From positions 1 to 21,047 of the forward strand of contig NZ_LSKQ01000326.1 in NCBI RefSeq assembly GCF_001557115.1: a stretch of DNA of 21,047 nucleotides. The letters run 5' to 3'. A model generated the notes under the pieces. It was not told where the DNA came from and searched no databases. It saw nothing but the letters and a program-made list of their open reading frames with translations. A program made the position numbers and the translations under genes. Below, one piece after another: positions 1-7,401 of this stretch; position 1 is the stretch's first letter; the number at the start of each line of letters is the position of its first letter. This DNA is from Erythrobacter sp. CCH5-A1 (GTDB lineage Bacteria > Pseudomonadota > Alphaproteobacteria > Sphingomonadales > Sphingomonadaceae).

Positions 1-766
1 GCGCAGGCGCGGTCGGGGCCGCGGTGAGCGATGCGGGCGCGGCCGCTGCCGGTGCGGACGCGGGTGCCGCTGCAGCGACCGGCGCTGGCTGAATATTGGA
101 CGGGGTGGCGAGCGCCGCGCCGGTTCCGGCAGGCGCACGCAGGGCGGCCTGTTCCTCGGGCAGAAGGCTCGCAAAGCCGGCCGCGTCACGCTCGGCGGCA
201 GCGGGCGGCATGGGCGCTTCGGGCGCGGCTCCGAGTTCAGCGGGCGCAGCCGAGGGCACAGAAGCGGGCGCGGCGGCAATGACCGGGGCGTTCCCGGCTG
301 GGGCGGTCAGCGGCGCGGACGGCGCGGGGGCGGCCAGATCGGCAAAGGCCGCGTCGAAATCATCGCGCGCAGGCCCCGCTTCGTGCCGCGGGTTCGCCTT
401 TGCGCCGAGGCCCGGAGGCGGCGCCTCCACCCGCGCGCCGCTGGTCGCCCGGGCCTTTTCGGTGCCGAGATCGATGATCGGCGCATAGCGCACGCCGGTC
501 AGCTTGGGATGAGTCGGCGCGGTGCTGGTGGCGACCCGTTTCGCCGTCGCCGGATCGGGCCTGGCCGCAGGCTCGGGCGGGTCGAGCGGTGTCGGACCGC
601 GTCCCATGTCGCCCGCTCCGACCGAAAATTCGGGCACGGTGAGCGCAGCGGCAACCATCACGCCGCCCGGCAGCACGCGCGTCAGCATCCGCCGCGAGGC
701 GCGCTTTGCCCCCTTCGCGGTGCTGCCGTCTGCGGCGCAGTCAGAAGAATTTCGGCGATGTGTCAC
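1..766 (-). CDS. Ala/Pro-rich protein of unknown function (N-terminal part, runs off window)
   Basis: An uninterrupted minus-strand frame continues past the left edge, so only the first ~255 residues are visible. I place the start at the GTG at 764-766, preceded by a GGGGG ribosome-site-like run. The codons between it and the first ATG (686-688) mostly end in G or C like the rest of the gene, but the ATG remains possible. A basic stretch (AKRASRRMLTR) and a short hydrophobic segment (VMVAAALTVPEF) near the N-terminus suggest a signal or membrane anchor. After this comes a conserved-looking part (LTGVRYAPIIDLGTEKAR), then a long, low-complexity Ala/Pro region broken by RDAAGFASLLPEEQAALRAP. 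No catalytic domain is visible. Such linkers often precede a periplasmic domain, but the family cannot be named. It is divergent from the MATE gene, and plus-strand frames over it are shadows. Confidence 0.6.
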   Translation of the reverse strand, partial: MTHRRNSSDCAADGSTAKGAKRASRRMLTRVLPGGVMVAAALTVPEFSVGAGDMGRGPTPLDPPEPAARPDPATAKRVATSTAPTHPKLTGVRYAPIIDLGTEKARATSGARVEAPPPGLGAKANPRHEAGPARDDFDAAFADLAAPAPSAPLTAPAGNAPVIAAAPASVPSAAPAELGAAPEAPMPPAAAERDAAGFASLLPEEQAALRAPAGTGAALATPSNIQPAPVAAAAPASAPAAAAPASLTAAPTAPA

Positions 767-802
767 ATTTGCCCCCAAGCGGTGCGCTTATCTTACGCCG
801 AA

Positions 803-825
803 CCGATTCGGAAAAGCAGAATCGG
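803..825. promoter_or_regulatory. Inverted repeat in the divergent intergenic region
   Basis: A perfect 7-bp inverted repeat, CCGATTC (803-809) and GAATCGG (819-825), with a 9-nt spacer, lies in the 216-nt region between the partial minus-strand gene and the MATE gene. No T-run follows, so it is not terminator-like. Its place between divergent genes fits an operator, but no regulator is identified. Confidence 0.3.
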
Positions 826-982
826 CGGAATTGCGCCGTTTCAGGACGATGTTCCCACCCTGTTCCGCCAAAGCGCGCGTGTGCCCTGCCGCAACCGGGG
901 TTGTGTGCCGGTTTGGTCTTCCCCCGAATCGCCGCCGCGCCTATCCGGGCCAGCTCGCCTGAGCGCGGGCACATGGACCGAC

Positions 983-2395
983 ATGACACAGGCAACCACT
1001 CTCGAGACGCCCGGCTGGGGGCAGGAAATCCGCGCTACGCTGGCGCTGGCGGTGCCGCTTGCCGCGACCAATCTGCTGCAAATGCTGATCCACGCGGTCG
1101 ACGTGATCTTCATCGCCCGCCTCGGCGACACGCCGCTCGCCGCATCGAGCCTCGGCATCGCGATCTTCGGCCTCACCTTGTGGGCGATGACCGGCCTGGT
1201 CGGCGCCTGCGCCCCGCTGATCGCGGCCGAGCGCGGGCGCAAGCTGCACTCGGTGCGCGACATCCGCCGCACGGTGCGGATGGGGATGTGGGTCTCGGTC
1301 GCCTTCGGCCTCGTCGGCATGGGGATCGCCTTCGCGGGCGAGCCGCTGCTGCGGCTCTCCGGGCAGGAGCCTGCCATCGCCGCCATCGCGGGGGATTTCC
1401 TGTTCGTGATCGCCTTCGCGATGATCCCGATGATCCTTGCCGGCGTGTTCCGCATCTTCGTCGCCGCGCTGGGCAAGCCGGGCTATGCGACCGCGATCAC
1501 GCTGCTGGCGCTGGGGACCAACGTGCTCGGCAACTGGGCGCTGGTGTTCGGGCATCTCGGCCTGCCGGCACTGGGCCTCGCCGGCTCGGCGCTGTCGAGC
1601 GTCATCACCGCGCTCGCGATGCTGGCCGCCTATGTGGTGGTGATCAGGCGCGACCGGGTGCTGCGGCGCTACCGCATCTTCGGGCGCTGGTGGCGGCCGG
1701 AGTGGACGCGCCTGAAGGAGATCATGGTGATCGGCACGCCGATTGCCCTCACCGTGCTGGCCGAGGCCGGGCTGTTCAGCGGCGCAGCGCTGCTGATGGG
1801 CCGCTTCGGCGAGACCGAGCTGGCCGCGCACACCCTCGCCCTGAACCTTGCCGCGCTCGCCTTCCAGATCCCTTTCGGGACCGCGCAGGCGGCGACGATC
1901 CGCGTCGGCTTCCACCACGGTGCGGGCGACCGTTTGGCGGCGGGGCGCGCCGGCTGGGTGGCGATCGTGATCGGGACGGGGTTCATGTGCACCACCGCGC
2001 TCGCGATGATGCTGGTGCCGACGCTGCTCCTTCGGGTGTATGTCGATCCGGACGCTGCTGCCAATGCCGCGCTGGTCGGCTTTGCGGTGCAATACCTGAC
2101 GCTCGCGGCGATCTTCCAGCTGGCGGACGGCGTGCAGGCAGTCGGCGCGGGCGCCCTCAGGGGCTTGCAGGATACCCGCGTGCCGATGTGGATCGCGATC
2201 TTCAGCTACTGGGTGCCCGGCTTCGGCATGGCGATCTGGCTCGGCTTCTTCACCCCGCTCGAAGGGACGGGGGTGTGGATCGGCCTGGCGACCGGCCTGT
2301 TCTTCGCCGCCGCGCTCTTGCTGTGGCGCTGGGCACGGCGGGACGGGCTGGGGCTGACGGACTACGCCCTCGGCCCCGTCGCCCTTCCCGCCTAA
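983..2395 (+). CDS. MATE family multidrug/Na+ efflux transporter
   Basis: This 470-residue inner-membrane protein fits the usual MATE length of about 450-480 residues with 12 transmembrane helices. MATE proteins export cationic drugs or metabolites using a Na+ or H+ gradient. The N-terminus (AVPLAATNLLQMLIHAVDVIFIARLG) is the typical first MATE helix pair, and a similar arrangement recurs in the second half (GTPIALTVLAEAGLFSGAALLMGRFG). The frame is open far upstream, but homology begins just after the ATG at 983; the upstream part has no family resemblance and overlaps the divergent gene's leader. The ribosome site is weak. Its TAA stop overlaps the stop of the convergent MscS-type gene by 4 nt, and no terminator lies between them. 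The substrate cannot be inferred. Confidence 0.9.
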   Translation: MTQATTLETPGWGQEIRATLALAVPLAATNLLQMLIHAVDVIFIARLGDTPLAASSLGIAIFGLTLWAMTGLVGACAPLIAAERGRKLHSVRDIRRTVRMGMWVSVAFGLVGMGIAFAGEPLLRLSGQEPAIAAIAGDFLFVIAFAMIPMILAGVFRIFVAALGKPGYATAITLLALGTNVLGNWALVFGHLGLPALGLAGSALSSVITALAMLAAYVVVIRRDRVLRRYRIFGRWWRPEWTRLKEIMVIGTPIALTVLAEAGLFSGAALLMGRFGETELAAHTLALNLAALAFQIPFGTAQAATIRVGFHHGAGDRLAAGRAGWVAIVIGTGFMCTTALAMMLVPTLLLRVYVDPDAAANAALVGFAVQYLTLAAIFQLADGVQAVGAGALRGLQDTRVPMWIAIFSYWVPGFGMAIWLGFFTPLEGTGVWIGLATGLFFAAALLLWRWARRDGLGLTDYALGPVALPA

Positions 2396-3246
2396 CGCGC
2401 GGGCGCTGCCGCTGCAGCGACGCCGGTCGCGATGTGCATCCCGAGTTCGTCGAACTTGAGCTTCACGCCCTCGTTCAAGGCCCATGACAGCGCGAGGAAG
2501 TCCCCCGCGTTGCACCACAGCCGCATCCCCACCCGCACCGCATTGTCGCCCAGCGAGGCGACGAAAGCGACCGGCGCAGGCTCGGCGAGTACGCGCGGAT
2601 CGGCGTGCGCCAGCTCCAGCATCGCCGCCTTGGCTGCGGCAAGATCATCCTCGTAGGCAATCGGCACCACCAGTTCGATGCGGCGGGTGGGCATGCGCGA
2701 GCCATTGACCACGGCCTTGTTCCAGAGCTCGTTGTTGGGGACCATGACATATTGCCCGTCGAGCTGGAGCAGCTCGGTGGTGAACAGGCCGATCCCCTGC
2801 ACCGTGCCCGACACCGTCCCGGCGGTGATGAACTCGCCCACCCGGAAGGGCCGCTGGATCAGGATCATGACGCCCGCCGCAACGTTCGAGAGGGTGCCTT
2901 GCAGCGCAAGGCCGACCGCGAGCGCCAGGCCGCCGAGGGCTGCGATGATGCTGGTGGTCTGCACCCCGAACTGGGTCAGCACCGTCACCGCCACCACCAC
3001 CCAGAGGGCATACTTGATGATGTTGCTGAGGAACTTGGCGACCGTCGGCTCGATCCGGGAGTTGCTCGTCAGCGCCCGGTCGGCCCAGCGCGAGAGCAGC
3101 CGGGCGAGGATCACCCCCGCCAGCGTCACAGCGATCGCGCCGGTAAGGAAGGCGAGGTTGACCTTGAGCCACAGCCACGCCTCTTGCGCGACATTGATCT
3201 CGTCGTTGAGGCCGGCGAGGCGGGGGGGCAATTTCGGTGCAGTCAT
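2392..3246 (-). CDS. Small-conductance mechanosensitive channel (MscS family)
   Basis: This 284-residue protein is the size of the minimal MscS channel, which opens under membrane tension to release solutes on hypo-osmotic shock. Three hydrophobic segments are visible at about residues 30-50, 74-94 and 98-130. The third has the Gly/Ala-rich pore-helix pattern (GGLALAVGLALQGTLSNVAAG) followed by the RPFRVGEFI start of the cytoplasmic beta domain. The motif VPNNELWNKAVVN in the beta domain is also characteristic. The C-terminal alpha/beta domain ends in a short Ala-rich tail. It is convergent with the MATE gene, with overlapping stops, and divergent from groES. A 12-bp palindrome covers its start codon. 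Confidence 0.93.
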   Translation of the reverse strand: MTAPKLPPRLAGLNDEINVAQEAWLWLKVNLAFLTGAIAVTLAGVILARLLSRWADRALTSNSRIEPTVAKFLSNIIKYALWVVVAVTVLTQFGVQTTSIIAALGGLALAVGLALQGTLSNVAAGVMILIQRPFRVGEFITAGTVSGTVQGIGLFTTELLQLDGQYVMVPNNELWNKAVVNGSRMPTRRIELVVPIAYEDDLAAAKAAMLELAHADPRVLAEPAPVAFVASLGDNAVRVGMRLWCNAGDFLALSWALNEGVKLKFDELGMHIATGVAAAAAPAR

Positions 3247-3255
3247 CGGCCGATG
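3244..3255. promoter_or_regulatory. 12-bp palindrome over the mscS start codon
   Basis: CATCGGCCGATG is a perfect palindrome whose left end is the reverse complement of the mscS ATG. It could bind a dimeric regulator or fold in the mRNA over the start site. A chance occurrence in GC-rich DNA is also possible. Confidence 0.25.
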
Positions 3256-3286
3256 CGATAACCGAGCACGCCCGCGCTGACCACCC

Positions 3287-3321
3287 CGGCCCCGAAAACG
3301 GCAAGGGGGCCGAAATTTTTT
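3287..3321 (+). terminator. Orphan intrinsic terminator upstream of groES
   Basis: CGGCCCC (3287-3293) pairs with GGGGCCG (3306-3312) around a 12-nt loop and is followed by AAATTTTTT, which gives a plus-strand rho-independent terminator shape. No plus-strand gene lies immediately upstream. The only candidate transcript is MATE read-through crossing mscS in antisense. It would insulate groES from that transcription. Confidence 0.45.
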
Positions 3322-3333
3322 GCGTGAGCAGGG

Positions 3334-3363
3334 CTTGATTCATGCCGCCCCCGCGACCAAATG
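3334..3363 (+). promoter_or_regulatory. Possible groESL promoter
   Basis: CTTGATT (3334-3340) resembles the -35 element used by heat-shock and housekeeping sigma factors (CTTGA / TTGACA). A weak -10-like CAAAT lies near 3358-3362. The implied transcription start falls at or just before the CIRCE operator, as in known HrcA-controlled operons. The -10 match is poor. Confidence 0.3.
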
Positions 3364-3371
3364 CCGCGTCG

Positions 3372-3398
3372 TTGGCACTCTCACAGGGAGAGTGCCAA
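3372..3398. promoter_or_regulatory. CIRCE operator (HrcA binding site)
   Basis: TTGGCACTC, a 9-nt spacer and GAGTGCCAA form a perfect inverted repeat matching the CIRCE consensus TTAGCACTC-N9-GAGTGCTAA. Each arm differs from consensus only by a symmetric A-to-G (T-to-C) change, so full dyad symmetry is kept. It lies 33 nt upstream of the groES ATG. HrcA binds CIRCE and represses groESL until heat or misfolded protein titrates GroEL. hrcA itself is not in this window. Confidence 0.95.
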
Positions 3399-3431
3399 GC
3401 AACCCCTATCTTTTCAGGAAAGGTCATACAC

Positions 3432-3719
3432 ATGGCATTTCGTCCGCTGCACGACCGCGTGGTGGTCCGTCGCATTGAAGCCGACACCAAGACCGCCGGC
3501 GGCATCATCATCCCCGACAGCGCCCAGGAAAAGCCGAGCGAAGGCGAAGTCATCGCCGTTGGCGAAGGCAACCGCGACGACAGCGGCAACCGCATCGCGC
3601 TCGACGTGAAGGCGGGTGACCGCGTGCTGTTCGGCAAGTGGTCGGGCACCGAAGTCAAGATCAACGGCGAAGACCTGCTGATCATGAAGGAAAGCGACAT
3701 CATGGGGATCGTCGGCTAA
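3432..3719 (+). CDS. groES: Co-chaperonin GroES
   Basis: This 95-residue protein is the standard bacterial GroES length. It forms the heptameric cap of the cytoplasmic GroEL folding chamber. The N-terminal [12 protein letters not shown] motif is diagnostic. The mobile loop lies at about residues 16-33 ([16 protein letters not shown]), and [30 protein letters not shown] closes the barrel. The ATG at 3432 is preceded by AGGAAAGG, a good ribosome site, although the frame remains open upstream through the CIRCE element. It is followed by groEL 53 nt downstream and is clearly co-transcribed with it under the CIRCE operator. Confidence 0.98.
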   Translation: MAFRPLHDRVVVRRIEADTKTAGGIIIPDSAQEKPSEGEVIAVGEGNRDDSGNRIALDVKAGDRVLFGKWSGTEVKINGEDLLIMKESDIMGIVG

Positions 3720-3745
3720 GCGCCGCGCCTCTTATCCTTTTCTAA

Positions 3746-5404
<1,659 letters not shown>

Positions 5405-5411
5405 GCCGCTA

Positions 5412-5452
5412 GGGCGGGCGCGAGCCAGCGCAAGCTGGCTCCGCACTCGCCC
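5412..5452 (+). other. Extended GNRA-capped hairpin in the groEL 3' UTR
   Basis: GAGCCAGC (5422-5429) and GCTGGCTC (5434-5441) form a perfect 8-bp stem closed by a GCAA tetraloop. Outer pairing of GGGCG (5412-5416) with CGCCC (5448-5452) extends it. A separate hairpin, CTCCGGC-TTT-GCCGGAG, lies at 5491-5507. Neither has a T-run, so these look like mRNA-stabilising or processing structures, not terminators. Confidence 0.5.
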
Positions 5453-5530
5453 AAGGCCGGCCAGCGGGGCGCCCGCGCCCCGTCTGACGACTCCGGCTTT
5501 GCCGGAGACAGCGCAGGCACCAAAACAAGA

Positions 5531-5565
5531 AAACCCCGGCGGAGCCACTCCGCCGGGGTTTTTTT
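5531..5565 (+). terminator. Rho-independent terminator of groESL
   Basis: AAACCCCGGCGGA (5531-5543) pairs perfectly with TCCGCCGGGGTTT (5549-5561) around a 5-nt loop and runs into a T tract ending at 5565. It stands 126 nt after the groEL stop. The stem is nearly symmetric with an A-run on its left, so it could also act weakly on the minus strand. Confidence 0.93.
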
Positions 5566-5709
5566 ACGTGCTGCAACCGAGATGCCCCAAAGCGGGAACG
5601 CGCCACATTAGCTTATCCCCTATCGGCCCAAGTCTGTTAACCAAGGTTAGGTGAATCAACCGCGGGTCGAGAGACGGCTCGCCAGGTTTGGGAAAGTTCT
5701 TGGGGTCCA

Positions 5710-5877
5710 ATGGATTTCGAAGCTGAAAAGCGGGAGCTGGGGATTGCTCTCGAGGCACTTCTGGAAAAAGCAGATGGCATGAAGCTGTCGCTGGTCGCAA
5801 TCTACATCTCGCACGCGCTCGATACGCTTCGGGCGGAAGAGGGCGAGATGAGGAGGCCCCCGACTGGCGTGCAATGA
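5710..5877 (+). CDS. Small hypothetical protein, 55 residues
   Basis: An ATG-to-TGA frame encodes MDFEAEKRELGIALEALLEK followed by ADGMKLSLVAIYISHALDTLRAEEGEM and a short polar tail. The composition is helical and acidic, with two amphipathic helices joined near Gly23 and no signal peptide or membrane segment. It looks like a small cytoplasmic dimerising protein. The ribosome site is weak (TTGGGGTCC). It lies 13 nt before the winged-helix gene on the same strand, so the two are probably co-transcribed and may work together. I do not recognise a named family. The residue pattern reads as a real protein and not as GC-driven low complexity, hence moderate confidence. Confidence 0.6.
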   Translation: MDFEAEKRELGIALEALLEKADGMKLSLVAIYISHALDTLRAEEGEMRRPPTGVQ

Positions 5878-5890
5878 CTGGAATGTTCCT

Positions 5891-6262
5891 ATGGCCTTGA
5901 CCGAGCAGTTCCCCGTAGCGAGCCGCGATCCCCTCCTCGAACAGGCGGAGAAGATCTTTGCACAGCGCCGGGCGCGCGCGCAGTTGATCGATCGGGACCT
6001 GCTGGGGGAACCGGGCTGGGACATCCTGCTGTGCGCCTTCATCGCCAACCGCAAGGGGACAGCGTGCCGCCTGTCGGATGTGGCCGAGGCCATCGATCTG
6101 AGCACGGCAACGACCCAGCGCTGGGCCGACGCGCTGACCCAGCGCGGATACGTCCACCAGCGAGACGGGCTGCTGGCGATCAGCGAGGATGCCGAGGCCA
6201 GGCTCGCGGGGATGTTCAGGAATCAACTGACCGAGATCATGCGAGCCTTGCGGACCGGGTGA
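5891..6262 (+). CDS. Winged helix-turn-helix DNA-binding protein (MarR-like)
   Basis: This 123-residue cytoplasmic protein has an N-terminal helix (RDPLLEQAEKIFAQRRARAQLI), then GEPGWDILLCAFIANRKG. The winged helix follows: CRLSDVAEAIDLSTATTQRWADALTQRGYVHQRDGLLAISEDAEARL. The pattern of a start helix, a recognition helix with STATTQRW, and a wing ending in LLAISEDA matches MarR-type regulators. The size is a little short for MarR (usually 140-150), and no ligand pocket can be judged. It follows the 55-residue gene by 13 nt and precedes the dioxygenase-like gene by about 50 nt on the same strand, so all three could form one unit. Its target genes and signal are unknown. Confidence 0.75.
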   Translation: MALTEQFPVASRDPLLEQAEKIFAQRRARAQLIDRDLLGEPGWDILLCAFIANRKGTACRLSDVAEAIDLSTATTQRWADALTQRGYVHQRDGLLAISEDAEARLAGMFRNQLTEIMRALRTG

Positions 6263-6311
6263 GCGCTCCCCCATTTACCCGATAGTGAACTTAACGTGCC
6301 ATCGTAGCAGG

Positions 6312-7397
6312 ATGGACGGTCTGCGCATCTCCCACGACACCTCGGCCTATGAGGTCCCCGCCGCGCTCGACGGGGCGGGGCGGCTGACCGCGGCTTGCGT
6401 CGCCAAGGCGCTCGCCATGATGGACGCCCACGGCCTCGTCCTCCTCACCGGGCTCCTCAGCAATGCCGAGGCGGATGCGGGGCTCGCGCTGATGCGCGCG
6501 GTCATCGCCGATCCCGACCGCGCCCGCAGCGCCTTTGCCAGCGAGACCGACAACCACTACGTGCGCCGCGATTTCTGCTCGCTGCCCTCGAGCCCCGCGG
6601 TCAAGGGCTTTGCGGCGATGCTGGCCCAGCGGCTCGAGGGCGTGATCGGCGAGTATTGCGGGCGCTCGCGCCCGGTGCTCGAGGTTGCGACCTTCACCAG
6701 CTATTTCGGTTCCTCGCACCAGTATATCCAGCGCGATCCGGCGGGCGTCATCAGCATGTTCGCCGCGGTCGAGGATGTCGCGCCCGAACAGGGGGGCACG
6801 GTGTTCGTGCCGGGGACGCACCAGTTTGGCGGGGCCGAATATGCCCATGGCGGCGCGGCCTACGCCCTCATGGAGCTGTTCCGGCGGCGTGCCAATGCGC
6901 GGATCTTCCGGCACAACCTCGCCAAGCTGTGGGCCATGCGCGGGTCGGCCAAGGCGGGCCTTGCGCCGGGCGAGCTCCGCGACCGGGTGTTTTCGACCAA
7001 GTGGGACCAGCACCAGCCCAACCTGCTGCGCTTCCTGCTCGCCAAGAATTCGCAGTTCAGCCTGCGCCACCTCGGCCCGAGGACGCTGTGGCAGTTGTGG
7101 CGGCGGGGGACGGAGCTCGACGCGCTATTCCAGCCGGTGCAGGCAGCCCCGCGCAAGGGCACGGTGATCCTCTACCGCAGCGACCTGCTCCACGCCGGGC
7201 CGGACAATCGCACGCAGCACCCGCGGCAGTTCTGGGGTATGAGCATCGCGCGCGACATAATCGCGACCAAGTACTGGCACGACGGTTATTCGCCGCACCC
7301 GACACTGGTCGAACAGCCGCTCACATTCGGCGATCTGCTCGAGGCGCGGCCGCTCGCGCTACCCGAGTCTGCTGCCCCGGCGGCAGCGGCAAGCTAG
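6312..7397 (+). CDS. Phytanoyl-CoA dioxygenase (PhyH)-like protein
   Basis: This 361-residue protein resembles Fe(II)/2-oxoglutarate oxygenases of the PhyH family, which hydroxylate small molecules. Matches include LEVATFTSYFGSSHQYIQRD (about 123-142), the family's PGSH-like element GGTVFVPGTHQFG (161-173), and the distal ligand region YRSDLLHAGPDNRTQHPRQF (288-307) with His294 and an arginine for 2-oxoglutarate. In the usual HxD ligand motif the aspartate appears as Asp142, but the residue two before it is Gln140; His136 is four residues earlier. Iron binding may therefore be altered. I prefer the ATG at 6312 over a GTG nine codons upstream. A charged insert (about 175-270) is larger than usual. 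The gene converges with the EAL gene, 4 nt apart. Confidence 0.75.
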   Translation: MDGLRISHDTSAYEVPAALDGAGRLTAACVAKALAMMDAHGLVLLTGLLSNAEADAGLALMRAVIADPDRARSAFASETDNHYVRRDFCSLPSSPAVKGFAAMLAQRLEGVIGEYCGRSRPVLEVATFTSYFGSSHQYIQRDPAGVISMFAAVEDVAPEQGGTVFVPGTHQFGGAEYAHGGAAYALMELFRRRANARIFRHNLAKLWAMRGSAKAGLAPGELRDRVFSTKWDQHQPNLLRFLLAKNSQFSLRHLGPRTLWQLWRRGTELDALFQPVQAAPRKGTVILYRSDLLHAGPDNRTQHPRQFWGMSIARDIIATKYWHDGYSPHPTLVEQPLTFGDLLEARPLALPESAAPAAAAS

Positions 7398-7401
7398 CGC
7401 C

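Larger units (their letters stand above)
5405..5709 (+). other. groEL 3' region and leader of the next gene (no CDS)
   Basis: This 305-nt stretch has no credible gene. Its first part is the structured groEL 3' untranslated region, with hairpins at 5412-5452 and 5491-5507 and the terminator at 5531-5565. The second part is less GC-rich and leads into the 55-residue gene. It holds a small palindromic motif TAACC-AA-GGTTA (5638-5649) that could be an operator. No clear -35/-10 pair is visible. Confidence 0.5.

Noticed and set aside
383..982. 200-codon upstream extension of the MATE frame
   Set aside because: The extension is Arg-rich shadow sequence over the divergent gene and its leader; MATE homology starts after the ATG at 983.
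5594..5598. GGAAC as a possible EcfG -35 element before the 55-residue gene
   Set aside because: The expected GTT at 16-17 nt spacing is missing.
5637..5650. TTAACC...TTAG as a CtrA binding site
   Set aside because: The spacing and second half-site do not fit TTAA-N7-TTAA.
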